Of a DNA stretch of 64,000 nucleotides, positions 1 through 9,808 are shown piece by piece. Where the stretch lies: assembly GCA_030123525.1 (NCBI GenBank), contig CP126125.1:3588626-3652625 (forward strand). The letters run 5' to 3'. The notes beneath the pieces are model-generated. The model was not told the origin of the DNA and did not search any database. It saw nothing but the letters and a program-made list of their open reading frames with translations. How positions within the stretch are numbered: the first letter of the stretch is position 1; each line of letters begins with the position of its first letter. The stretch is from ELB16-189 sp018266435. GTDB taxonomy: Bacteria > Bacteroidota > Bacteroidia > Cytophagales > Cyclobacteriaceae. The position numbers were made by a program, and so were the translations under genes.

Positions 1-3000
1 AAACTGTAAGGGCAGAGTTGGTGGTGTTGGTATAGGTATCATTTTGTAAGTAGGTACTCACAACTCCTGTTGCCGGAACAGCTGCATTTGATCCCCCGGC
101 CACTAAACCTGCCTGGATACTGATAGCCGTTATGTTATAATTCGCTGCGGCCACTGAGGTACCATTGGTTGCCAAAACTAAATTAACCGGAGAACGACTG
201 CACAATGTATTGTTGAGGGTAGTAGCCACAACCGGTTGTGGATGAATGGTGACACCTATGGGCATCGATTGACCGGCACAACCTAATGAACTTACCGGCA
301 CCACGGTATATGTAACGGTTAAATCACCAGCACCTGTATTCGTGAAATCATCACCAGCTAAATAATTGGCATTAACACCGGAGGCAGGCACTACGGCATT
401 CGTTCCGTCTGCGGTCAATCCGGGTGGGATAGAGATAGCCGTAATGTTATAATTCTGAGCCGTTACCGATGACGCACTGGTGGCTAATAACAAACCTGTA
501 GCCACACCACTGCATTGTGTAACCGGTGAAACATTTAATACGGGTTTAGGATTAATCGTAATGGTGATGGTCATCGGGGTGCCCGCACAATTAGCTCCAC
601 TAACCGGCACCACGGTATAGGCAACATTAAGTGGCGCGGTTGTAATGTTATTAAATTTATCGGCCGACAAATACGATGCCGCTACCCCGGTGGCGGGTAC
701 TGTGGCATTGGCTCCGGCAGGTACCAACCCCGGAGCAATGGTTCGAACTGTGATGTTGTAATTCAGTGCAGCAACTGATGTTCCATTAGTGCTTAATGTC
801 AGCCCCGTAGCCACATCACTGCACACGGTATTGTTTAATAATGATGAAACAACCGGCTGAGGATTAATGGTCATCACCACATTAACTGGTGCACCAACAC
901 AACCCGAAGCACTGACTGGTACAATCGAGTAGGTGGCCGTTAATGCATTGGATGTGACATTAATAAATTGGTCATTGGCAAGGTAATTATTAGCTACTCC
1001 CGTTGATGGGATCACGGCATTACCCCCGCTTGCGGTCAGTCCGGGAGAAAGTGAAATGTTGGTCACATTATAACTTGCAGCTCCCACAGATGTGCCATTG
1101 GTAGCCAACGTCAAGCCAGTAGCTGTACTGCTGCAAAGGGTAGCGTTCAAACCATTAGATAGTACCGGTTCGGGATTAATCACGATAGTTATCGTAACCG
1201 GTTGGCCCACACATCCGGCACCACTCACGGCAACGGCTGTATAAGTTACATTCAGTGGTAACGTTGTTGTGTTGGTGTATATATCCCCGGCTAAATAATT
1301 GGCAGCTACAGCAGAAGCCGGAACGGTAACATTGGTGCCTTTAGGAGTAAGTCCTCCCGCTACTGTTCTGCCTGTGATATTATAATTCGCAGCGGCCACA
1401 GAAGACCCGTTAGTATTTAATAGAAGCCCGATGGTCGTACTGCTGCATACAGAATTACCCAATGAACCGGAAACAACAGGCTCGGGATTGATGGTTATCG
1501 TAATGGTTTGAGAAGGCCCCGGGCAACCCGCGGCACTAATTGGCACTACCGTATAGACAACCGGCAAAGAAGTATTTCCGGTATTGGTGTATTTATCATT
1601 AAGCAAATAGGTGGTAGCCACATTGTTGGCCGGGATCACTGCGTTACCTCCACCTGCTGTTAAACCCGGATCAACTGATACTGAACTGATATTATAATTT
1701 GCGGCCGCTACCGATACACCGTTGGTGTTTAAGGTAAGACCAACTGCCGCACCACTACAGGCCGCTTTATTCAGGCCGTTTGATACAATGGGCATTGGGT
1801 TTACCTTAAGTGTAATGTTTAATGGATTGCCTGAGCAACCGGCTCCACTTACCGGCACCACGGTATACACTACATTTAACGGTACCGTGCCTGTATTGGT
1901 GTAGGTGTCATTGGTCAGGTAGCCGGCCGCTACATTGCTTGCCGGAACAACTGCATTGCTCCCGGGAGTCAACCCACCGTCAACAGAAATAGCTGTAATG
2001 TTGTAAGTATTGGCTGCTACCGATGACCCATTCGTATTCAAAGTCAACCCAATAGGTACAATGCTGCAGACTGTACCATCTAACGAAGATGACATCACCG
2101 GTTCAGGGTTGATTGTCACAATAATGGTTTGAGATTGACCCAAACAACCACCTATTGATCCAACGGGAACAACTGTATAAGTAACTGTCAATGGATTTGC
2201 ACCTGTGTTGGTGTACACATCAGCCGCTAAATAATTGCTAGGTACAGCAGATGCGGGAACAGCCGCATTGGCCACATTGGGAGTTAGCCCGGCCGAAATA
2301 GAACGTGCTGTGATGTTGTAACTAGCTGCACCTACAGAAGTACCATTGGTATTTAATGCAAGACCGATGGCCGCCCGGCTACATACCGGGGACGTGCCTG
2401 CCGGAGACATCACCGGCTCCGGGTTAATGGTAATAGTAATTATCTTAGGTTGACCAGTACAAGGCGAAGCACTGATTGGAACAACGGTATACGTCACTGC
2501 CAATGCAGCACTGGTGGTATTAGTAAAGACATCTCCTGCTAAGTAAGAGGCCGGTACACCTGCAGCGGGAACAACTGCATTTGCACCGCTGGCCACAAGC
2601 CCCGGAGCAATTGTTCGGGTGGTAATATTATAGTTTGCTGCAGCCACTGAGGTACCATTGGTATTCAATGTCAGTCCGGTAGCAATTCCGCTGCACTTCG
2701 AACCACTTAATCCATTTGCCACTACTGGCTCAGGAAGAATGGTCATCGTTATGGACTTGGGTGGATTACCATTACAGCCTAATGCGCTTACCGGAACTAC
2801 CTGATATACTACCGTTAAAGGTGCGTTTCCCGTATTCGTAAATTGATCACTGGCCAAATAACCGGGAGCTACATTGGATGCCGGCACAACCGCATTGCTT
2901 CCGCCTGCCACTAATCCCGGAGCTATGGTAATACCTGTGATGTTATAGCCCGTAGCCGGAACTGACCCGGCAATGGTACTCAGCGTCAGACCGGTTGCTA

Positions 3001-3350
3001 GCTCACTGCACAAGGTTTTATCTAATGTGGCTGAAAGCGAAGGCTGAGGGTTGATTGTAATATTAACTGATGTCGGGCTCCCCAAACATCCCGCACTGGT
3101 TGTTGGAACAACTGTGTATTGAACAATCAGCGGATTAAGCGTGGTGTTCAGGTAAGAATCATTCGAAATGTAGGTTGCACTAACCCCATTAGCCGGAATT
3201 ACCGCATTGCTTCCAGAAGCCACCAACCCACCCGGCACAATGACCGATGTAATGTTATAGTTATTGATGATTGGCGATCCGGCTGTTTTGGTAAACGACA
3301 CTCCTATAGCGGTACCACTACATTGTTGAGTGTTCACCGCATTCATGGCC
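1..3350 (-). repeat. About ten diverged tandem PKD-like modules of ~310 bp
   Basis: Inside the giant gene, module boundaries (the NPxP linker followed by a Cys-containing strand) fall near 230, 545, 860, 1165, 1470, 1790, 2100, 2410, 2725, 3035 and 3350. This is a regular spacing of 300-320 bp, about 103 residues. Each unit repeats the pattern NGTSV...YNITA...AGL...PA...YLANDxYTNT...VTYTVVPV...GCxGQ. Copies clearly differ from each other in DNA and protein, so this is an old array under divergence. Confidence 0.8.
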
Positions 3351-6300
3351 GGCTGAGGATTGACCGTAACCACCACATTTTGTGTAGCACCGGTACACCC
3401 GCCACCACTTACCGGAGTAACTGCATACGTAGCCGTGATCGTACCTGACGAAGTGTTGTTCAATACATCCGTAATAGGCACATTCATACTGGTAACTGCC
3501 GAACCTTGCACGCTTGCATCAGACATGGTGGGCAAAGGCCAACTGTACACCGTTCCCGGAGGCAGATTAAGGGGATTCAACTGAATGGTATAATTCACTG
3601 CAGAGCCACTGCAGATGGTTGCTGTTTGAGGGTTGACCAAAACGGGTTCAGGGTTTACTGTGAGCACAACACTTTGCGTAGTACCCTGGCAGTTGGGAGC
3701 CGCTGAGGCGGTGGGAGTAACATTAAATGTTACCGATCCAACAGCGCCTGATTTATTGCGTAAGACTCCGGCAGTAAATGTGCTGGATAAGTCTCCGTTA
3801 CCTGATTGTCCATTAGTTACCCCTGTGATCCCACCGGTAATATTGGTCACTGTCCACGCATACGTACTGGCAATATTGGAGGTGAACACCAGCGAAGGAA
3901 CTTGCCCGCTGCACACCGAGGCAGTCGTAGCCGAAGTCATGGCTGGTCGAGGGTTAACTGTTACGCCAATATTTGCGGGTGCACCCACACAACCGGATGA
4001 GGCCGTTTCAACTACTGTAATGGTTACTGGGCTAATCACACCAAAATTGACATTGATCGCACTTCCGTTAGCGGTTACAGATCCTGCATTTGATGCATCG
4101 GGTGAAACAGTCCATGTATAATTTGAGGTCACATTGGGAGAAGCTACTGCATACGGTACTGCTGTTTGGTTGGTACATACCTGAGTAACTCCATTAATGG
4201 TGTTAGCACTGGGTGCCGAGTTGACATTGATTGTCATATTCTGCGTATTACCAGAGCACCCGTTCAACGTTTCAAATACACTGAGAGCAACGGTACCGGT
4301 AGCCGATGGAAATCGGAGCAGCACAAAAAAGTTGGATGAATTCGTTCCTCCACCTGCAAATAAAGTAACATCTGAGGGGGGAGTGCCCACCACGCTCCAG
4401 GTATAATTTGATCCAATATTGAGTGTCGGGTCAACCTGGTACAAAATAGTACTCGTACCGGTACATACCGAAGCATTTCCAGAGATCGGGTTATCAATCG
4501 GCCTGGGAAGAATCGTCAGATTAACATTTGCTGAATTGGTACAGCCTGTTACGGTGTTGGTTACTTTTGCATAAACAGTTATCGTAGTGGCCGGAAGTAC
4601 CGGTGCCAGGGTATAATTATTGGGTGAAGGAATCAATGTAGTCAGTGCTGCATCAGAATACCAGGCTACCGAACGATTACTCATCGAACCTCCCGCTATC
4701 GTGGTGTTGTATGAAGTCAAATCAATACCGGCATGTGAATTACTGTGTGGCGGAATGGGGGTTGCCCCGCTGTGATCTTCGCAATACGAATAATTTTTAG
4801 TTACTGCTTGTGGCAACGGGTTCACGGTGAACGTAAGTGTGCCTGTGTTAATACACGTAGCCGCTGAGGTAGCTACAAAATAATAAACCTTACCATTGGT
4901 TACCGTAACACTGGTAGGTGTGCCCACCGAACTGGTGTGCCCGGCATCATTATACCAAGCCACTGTGGGTGCATTGGTAACTGATGCATTATAGCTTGTT
5001 AAGTCAACATTAGCATGCGAACCTCCTAAATACACATCCTCACAAAGTTGAGGCAGCGGATCAGTTGACGTAGGCAACGGATTTACCGTGAGCGTTGCTG
5101 CAGTTGTATTAGCGGGGCACGAAACTCCGTTGGTCAGCGTAGTCACTACGCACCGATATTGGTAGGCATTCAATGCAACCGTTACTCCCGTAAGGTTAAG
5201 AGTTGAAGTGGTTACATTACTGTAAGGCGCTCCGTTAGAAAGATTACTCCAGGTAGCGCCACCATCGGTACTTACCTGCCATTGGTATGACAAGCCTGGC
5301 CCGGTAGCCGTTACTGAGAATGAAGAGTTTTGCCCAGAGCATTTGGTGTCATTTACTGGCTGACTTGAAATATTAGCCAATGGATTAACCGGAAGCGTGA
5401 TCGTAAAATTAGAACCGACACAAGATCCGGTATTAGCCGTTGGTGTTACCGTGAAAACAGCATTGATAGCGGCTCCTGTTGAATTGGTTAGTGCAAACCC
5501 GGTAATGTTTCCGCTTCCACTGGCCACTCCTCCCGTCAGGGCTCCGTAGCTGCCTGTCCAGGTAAATGTGCTAGCTATATTATTGCCGCCTGGCTGGTTA
5601 ACACCTTGAGTTTGTGGATTGATGGTTACGGTTGCCGGAGAGCAAAGAGCAGTCAGCGTTTGATTGGCCGAAACCGGCTCCGGATTTACGGTTTGTGTAA
5701 TCGTAAAGTTTGCCCCGGGGCAAGACCCGGTAACAGAAGTGGGAGTAACTGTAAAGGTAGCCGTTTGTACAGCCGATGTTTTGTTGACCACCACTCCGGT
5801 GATATTTCCTGTACCACTGGCCGGGCCTGTCATTCCACCCGTGTAGGCTGCTGTCCAGGCAAATGTGCTCGCTACGCCATTGGTAATATTGGCAGAGGTA
5901 TTGATGTTGAGATTAGTTTGAGAGCACACCACAGCAGCAATTGAATTGTTGGCAACAGGCAACGGATTGACGGTTACCGATTGAGGATTTCCTGAAATGC
6001 TTGCCAAGGGTAAAGGAGCCCCGCAGGCATCAGTTATTACTGTGGCTGAGTAGTTTATCGTTCCGGTACTGGAAGTGGGCACAGCTATCGGGTTGCCACT
6101 GGTGTAGGCAAACGGGCTGCCACCGTTTATGCCGGGGATAGTAACCTGGTATGGAGAGACACCTCCAGAAATGACCAGTTTCAGATTTAATGATCCATTT
6201 AAACAAACCGAGCCTCCACCACTGAAAGTAGCAGAAGAAGGGGCACTCCCTACCGTGATGGCCACACTACCTGTATTAGGATTAGTCGTACAACCCAGCG

Positions 6301-9300
6301 GATCGGTAATATTGGTGATCGAAAAAGTTCTCGATGAAACTATGTTGCTAAGAGTAACATTGCTGCCGCTTACATAGCCTGCACCAGTGTTGTAAAGGTT
6401 TGCAAGGTTATCCTGATAATTTACATTGTAAGTAGTTAATGCGTTACCATTGTTATCTGTAACGGTAAATGCAATTGTTGTAGAGTTGCCGGGCACCGGA
6501 GCGGGGCAAAGCGAAGTGGGGCCGGTTGATGAAAGTACAGCCGATAGATTACGAACCGTAACAGTAGCCGTACCGCTAACGGCAGCCGAAGTACATCCGT
6601 TGGCATCCGTCACGGATACCAATGTATAAGTAGTATTCACAGAAGGGCTCACCGGAATATTGCTGCCTGATACATACCCGTTTACAGTAATATTTCCTGA
6701 TCCGTCATTATACACTACGGAATAAGTACTGACCCCACCGGTTATTGCTACCGTTAGGTTTGTTGAATTACCTTTACAAATAGTAGTGGTTCCCGAAAGA
6801 ACTGCATTGGTTGGACGCGGATTAACAATGATTGTTGCCGTGGGACTATTGGCAGGTGTACAAACCGGTCCATTTTTTACTACAGCATAAAACTGATACG
6901 TAGTCTGTGCTCCACCCACAATCGGTACCGTAGCGGCACTAATGGTTGCGGTATTACCGGTACCCAATGCCGCATTAGTTGAAAATCCACCTCCATTTAC
7001 CTGCATTTGCCAGTTCTGCACGTTACCCCTTATGCCGGAAACGCTCACCGCAGCCGGGTTGGTTCCTTCGCAAATTGTTTGTGACGGCACGCTGATCGAG
7101 CCTCCATTGCTCACCCCCCATACATTTACTGAAACATTGGTATTGTTGTTAGGGCAATTAGTTTGAGGGGTGATGCTGTAGTTAGCCGGAAGAGGCGGTG
7201 GCGGTGCAGGTGAAGTAACCGGGGTATTTACGTTTACTACAGGGCTACCCGTGTATTGTAGATTAACTGTAATATTATTATTAGTAAAAGTTGCCGGCTG
7301 TGGCGACAAACTAAATGTGGCATTGGTTGACGTGCCCTGTGTGGCAGAGAGCGATACCTGCGCTCCAAATCCCTGAGACCAAAAATCATCGGTTATAAAA
7401 TTGATCGCCCCGTTCTCCGGTGCAATACCGGTATTGGTAAATGTATTAACCGGTAATGTTTTAGGTGTAGTCGGAGCTGATGAGGTGTACGCCTGCGTAG
7501 TGTTGTTACACACATCTGTCGGGCCGCTGGTAATGCTCGGTGTATTGGTTCCTATGTTGGGTTGCTGAAAGATTACCACTTCTACTGGGGTACTTTCGCA
7601 AGTAGATGACCCTGATGCTGCCGTCTGTGTAGCCCAAAGTGAATAGTACCCTCCGTTGCTATTATTGACGGCAAACGTGCCAATGCCCCCCCTGGAGGTA
7701 TATCTATTAGCCGGAAAGGTTAAACTATTAGTTCCATTGGGGTTGGTCATGGCCGTACCACCGGTTTGTGGATTAGATTTGTACCAGTTAACTCCTAGCC
7801 TTGATCCTCCGATTGAACTGGTTGTAGTAAAATTAATGGCACTGATATTATTCGTACCATCGTAACAAACCGCCCGGCCAGTTGAGGCCAAAGGAGCAGG
7901 GGCGGTAACAATTTGTACATACTGCCCGGCAACTGTACCTGTATATTCAACAGGATTATTGCCCGGGTACGGGTTACAAGCGTTCCAGTATTGAATGGTT
8001 ATGTAAAATTTCTGCCCCACCACCTGACCTAATGGGGATGACGTAGTGATCAACTGGCTAATTAAACCTGAAGTGGTGGCATTTGCCGGTACATTAAGTT
8101 GAATTACTCCGTTTGCATCTGGCACACCCGGTCCGCCTGCACCGGTTACCACGTAACCATTGACTGTGGCAGGAACCGGAGGAGTATTGACGGGTGGTGC
8201 AAGGTTATAAGCATTAGATATGGCAGGGTTACCAACCAACGAAGCATTTAGTGCACCCGCTGCCCCGGTTACTGCAAAACCGTTTACTACAATATTGGGA
8301 ATATTATTGGCCGGAACACTCGAGTTTTGGCCTCCATAAATGATCCTTACCCAGCGCTGCGCATTGTTTACCGGGCCCGTATAAGCTCCTTGTGTAGGTA
8401 CAGGCAGGGTTGTTCCGTTACCCATACAGTTAAAGGTGGAAGCATCACTAAACTGTGCCCCCACGTTTGTTCCTAAACACACCTGATCAGTAGTGGTGAA
8501 TCCTCCTACTCCGGTAGGTGGAATATCTGCCGAGTTAAGTACACCCGGGTTTTGGTTATCCCAATCGTTAGAAATAAACTCCTGGCTTTTTAGGTTTTGT
8601 CCCACATTACACCCAAAATAAGTTGGGTTGAACGGGTAAGAAATCGCATTGAAATTGCACAACCCCGAACCCTTTGGGTAAATAAAAGAATTGGTGCCAT
8701 CTAATACTCCTGTAGCCGGATTAAAACTGCTACGGTAAGTAAGAAATATTTCAGGATACGGATTGGCCGCGGGCGCGTAAGCGCTTGATGTTGTGGAAGC
8801 AGAATTACTTAATATAACATTCGAGTACCACGTTGTACCCCCTGCATCAGAGTACCAGGCTTTTAAATTGCTGACTGTGGCTGCCGGGTTATTCCACTGA
8901 ACTACCAAGTTTTCATTACCTATAACAAACTTAGAACTGTTGCGCCACCGCAACGAGTAGCGGTAGGTCCAGCGCCAGAATTTGGTATCTACCGGAGCAC
9001 ATTGAATGGGCGAACTGGCAGTTCCATAACTTAAAAAATTAACATCTGCGCAAGTTGGTGTATAGTTGTTTTTACAGGTGATGTTCGAAAAATTGGCTGC
9101 ATTGTTTCCACTACCCCCGGTTTTCAACGTGCCCCCTGTGTTGGTAAAACTGATCTTCACCACATCACCGGGTAGCACCCAGGCCGGATGACCGGCAATA
9201 ACTGATGCATCAAAAGCTACCCGCACAATAGCCGCTGCCCCACTCACAATTGGGTAGACGGTGGCACCGGTATACGGGACAGTAGTAACAATAGTAACCG

Positions 9301-9544
9301 GAGTTCCATTAACCGTAACAGTCCACTGAGCCGTACTGCTTGTGCCCGTTAGCGTAACTGCCCCCCCGGCTCCGTCATCAAACCATACTGATACCGACTG
9401 TTGATCAAAACTTTCATATCTCGGCCAACCAGGGATGTTGACTACAGTAGCCGTTTGAGCAAACAAGTGGGTGCTGCCTAAGAAAAAAAGGCAGGCGTAA
9501 ATAGTAAATTGAAAAAATCGGTGTAACGGTTTGAAGGCGGTCAT
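1..9544 (-). CDS. Giant secreted multi-module (Ig/PKD-like) surface protein, 3' end outside window
   Basis: This reading frame is open from an ATG at 9544 to the left edge (3181 codons, no stop), so only the N-terminal part is visible. The first 30 or so residues form a signal peptide: basic start, hydrophobic core with CLFFLG, then LFAQ before the mature part. Residues to about 500 are a unique region. Modules follow: Ig-like ones with the YQWQVSTDGG signature (near 5290) and many PKD-like ones of about 100 residues with paired Cys that end in a VNPxP linker. I recognise no enzyme motif. The composition (Thr, Asn, Val, Gly rich, few Lys) fits an extracellular protein. In this phylum such proteins are usually T9SS cargo, but the C-terminal sorting domain would lie off the window. 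It is transcribed divergently from pyrG and is built from the same module families as the giant protein at 45347-64000. A role as adhesin or matrix protein is inferred. Confidence 0.85.
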   Translation of the reverse strand, partial: MTAFKPLHRFFQFTIYACLFFLGSTHLFAQTATVVNIPGWPRYESFDQQSVSVWFDDGAGGAVTLTGTSSTAQWTVTVNGTPVTIVTTVPYTGATVYPIVSGAAAIVRVAFDASVIAGHPAWVLPGDVVKISFTNTGGTLKTGGSGNNAANFSNITCKNNYTPTCADVNFLSYGTASSPIQCAPVDTKFWRWTYRYSLRWRNSSKFVIGNENLVVQWNNPAATVSNLKAWYSDAGGTTWYSNVILSNSASTTSSAYAPAANPYPEIFLTYRSSFNPATGVLDGTNSFIYPKGSGLCNFNAISYPFNPTYFGCNVGQNLKSQEFISNDWDNQNPGVLNSADIPPTGVGGFTTTDQVCLGTNVGAQFSDASTFNCMGNGTTLPVPTQGAYTGPVNNAQRWVRIIYGGQNSSVPANNIPNIVVNGFAVTGAAGALNASLVGNPAISNAYNLAPPVNTPPVPATVNGYVVTGAGGPGVPDANGVIQLNVPANATTSGLISQLITTSSPLGQVVGQKFYITIQYWNACNPYPGNNPVEYTGTVAGQYVQIVTAPAPLASTGRAVCYDGTNNISAINFTTTSSIGGSRLGVNWYKSNPQTGGTAMTNPNGTNSLTFPANRYTSRGGIGTFAVNNSNGGYYSLWATQTAASGSSTCESTPVEVVIFQQPNIGTNTPSITSGPTDVCNNTTQAYTSSAPTTPKTLPVNTFTNTGIAPENGAINFITDDFWSQGFGAQVSLSATQGTSTNATFSLSPQPATFTNNNITVNLQYTGSPVVNVNTPVTSPAPPPPLPANYSITPQTNCPNNNTNVSVNVWGVSNGGSISVPSQTICEGTNPAAVSVSGIRGNVQNWQMQVNGGGFSTNAALGTGNTATISAATVPIVGGAQTTYQFYAVVKNGPVCTPANSPTATIIVNPRPTNAVLSGTTTICKGNSTNLTVAITGGVSTYSVVYNDGSGNITVNGYVSGSNIPVSPSVNTTYTLVSVTDANGCTSAAVSGTATVTVRNLSAVLSSTGPTSLCPAPVPGNSTTIAFTVTDNNGNALTTYNVNYQDNLANLYNTGAGYVSGSNVTLSNIVSSRTFSITNITDPLGCTTNPNTGSVAITVGSAPSSATFSGGGSVCLNGSLNLKLVISGGVSPYQVTIPGINGGSPFAYTSGNPIAVPTSSTGTINYSATVITDACGAPLPLASISGNPQSVTVNPLPVANNSIAAVVCSQTNLNINTSANITNGVASTFAWTAAYTGGMTGPASGTGNITGVVVNKTSAVQTATFTVTPTSVTGSCPGANFTITQTVNPEPVSANQTLTALCSPATVTINPQTQGVNQPGGNNIASTFTWTGSYGALTGGVASGSGNITGFALTNSTGAAINAVFTVTPTANTGSCVGSNFTITLPVNPLANISSQPVNDTKCSGQNSSFSVTATGPGLSYQWQVSTDGGATWSNLSNGAPYSNVTTSTLNLTGVTVALNAYQYRCVVTTLTNGVSCPANTTAATLTVNPLPTSTDPLPQLCEDVYLGGSHANVDLTSYNASVTNAPTVAWYNDAGHTSSVGTPTSVTVTNGKVYYFVATSAATCINTGTLTFTVNPLPQAVTKNYSYCEDHSGATPIPPHSNSHAGIDLTSYNTTIAGGSMSNRSVAWYSDAALTTLIPSPNNYTLAPVLPATTITVYAKVTNTVTGCTNSANVNLTILPRPIDNPISGNASVCTGTSTILYQVDPTLNIGSNYTWSVVGTPPSDVTLFAGGGTNSSNFFVLLRFPSATGTVALSVFETLNGCSGNTQNMTINVNSAPSANTINGVTQVCTNQTAVPYAVASPNVTSNYTWTVSPDASNAGSVTANGSAINVNFGVISPVTITVVETASSGCVGAPANIGVTVNPRPAMTSATTASVCSGQVPSLVFTSNIASTYAWTVTNITGGITGVTNGQSGNGDLSSTFTAGVLRNKSGAVGSVTFNVTPTASAAPNCQGTTQSVVLTVNPEPVLVNPQTATICSGSAVNYTIQLNPLNLPPGTVYSWPLPTMSDASVQGSAVTSMNVPITDVLNNTSSGTITATYAVTPVSGGGCTGATQNVVVTVNPQPAMNAVNTQQCSGTAIGVSFTKTAGSPIINNYNITSVIVPGGLVASGSNAVIPANGVSATYISNDSYLNTTLNPLIVQYTVVPTTSAGCLGSPTSVNITINPQPSLSATLDKTLCSELATGLTLSTIAGSVPATGYNITGITIAPGLVAGGSNAVVPASNVAPGYLASDQFTNTGNAPLTVVYQVVPVSALGCNGNPPKSITMTILPEPVVANGLSGSKCSGIATGLTLNTNGTSVAAANYNITTRTIAPGLVASGANAVVPAAGVPASYLAGDVFTNTTSAALAVTYTVVPISASPCTGQPKIITITINPEPVMSPAGTSPVCSRAAIGLALNTNGTSVGAASYNITARSISAGLTPNVANAAVPASAVPSNYLAADVYTNTGANPLTVTYTVVPVGSIGGCLGQSQTIIVTINPEPVMSSSLDGTVCSIVPIGLTLNTNGSSVAANTYNITAISVDGGLTPGSNAVVPASNVAAGYLTNDTYTNTGTVPLNVVYTVVPVSGAGCSGNPLNITLKVNPMPIVSNGLNKAACSGAAVGLTLNTNGVSVAAANYNISSVSVDPGLTAGGGNAVIPANNVATTYLLNDKYTNTGNTSLPVVYTVVPISAAGCPGPSQTITITINPEPVVSGSLGNSVCSSTTIGLLLNTNGSSVAAANYNITGRTVAGGLTPKGTNVTVPASAVAANYLAGDIYTNTTTLPLNVTYTAVAVSGAGCVGQPVTITIVINPEPVLSNGLNATLCSSTATGLTLATNGTSVGAASYNVTNISLSPGLTASGGNAVIPSTGVANNYLANDQFINVTSNALTATYSIVPVSASGCVGAPVNVVMTINPQPVVSSLLNNTVCSDVATGLTLSTNGTSVAALNYNITVRTIAPGLVPAGANATVPATGVAASYLSADKFNNITTAPLNVAYTVVPVSGANCAGTPMTITITINPKPVLNVSPVTQCSGVATGLLLATSASSVTAQNYNITAISIPPGLTADGTNAVVPASGVNANYLAGDDFTNTGAGDLTVTYTVVPVSSLGCAGQSMPIGVTIHPQPVVATTLNNTLCSRSPVNLVLATNGTSVAAANYNITAISIQAGLVAGGSNAAVPATGVVSTYLQNDTYTNTTNSALTV

Positions 9545-9617
9545 CAGGTTAGGTATTTCTAACGGTTTATATTCAGGCAACCAACCAAGTGTAACCGATT
9601 GAATGCCTACAATTCTT

Positions 9618-9625
9618 CAAACTTA
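9618..9625 (-). promoter_or_regulatory. Candidate -7 box TAAGTTTG for the giant gene
   Basis: On the minus strand this is an exact match to the Bacteroidota TAnnTTTG element, 73 nt before the ATG at 9544. A TTG lies 13 nt further upstream. It sits in the 264-bp divergent space with pyrG (9545-9808), which otherwise shows only AT-rich sequence. Confidence 0.5.
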
Positions 9626-9783
9626 TTTATTATTTCCACAAAAAGGAAATTTTTACAGACAAACTGCCTGGTAGCTCAATCGTAAAAAAATATTCAGGCA
9701 GAGGGTGACTCCATCACAAGAAGCCCGGCCGGCAGTCTTCTAAAATAATTTTACCGGCCAGGTCGTCAACTGACCAAATCCAC

Positions 9784-9791
9784 TACCTTTG
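9784..9791 (+). promoter_or_regulatory. Candidate -7 box TACCTTTG for pyrG
   Basis: Exact match to TAnnTTTG, 17 nt before the pyrG ATG, implying a leader of only about a dozen nucleotides. No convincing TTG at the usual -33 distance is visible. Confidence 0.55.
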
Positions 9792-9808
9792 CGCGCGGAT
9801 TTTTTACC

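Noticed and set aside
1722..7865. Several plus-strand frames of 60-160 codons inside the left giant gene.
   Set aside because: They are antisense to a continuous frame with clear module repeats and resemble no protein family.
9545..9808. Possible small RNA or riboswitch in the 264-bp region before pyrG.
   Set aside because: I saw no stable structure or known riboswitch element; only the two divergent promoter boxes can be supported.
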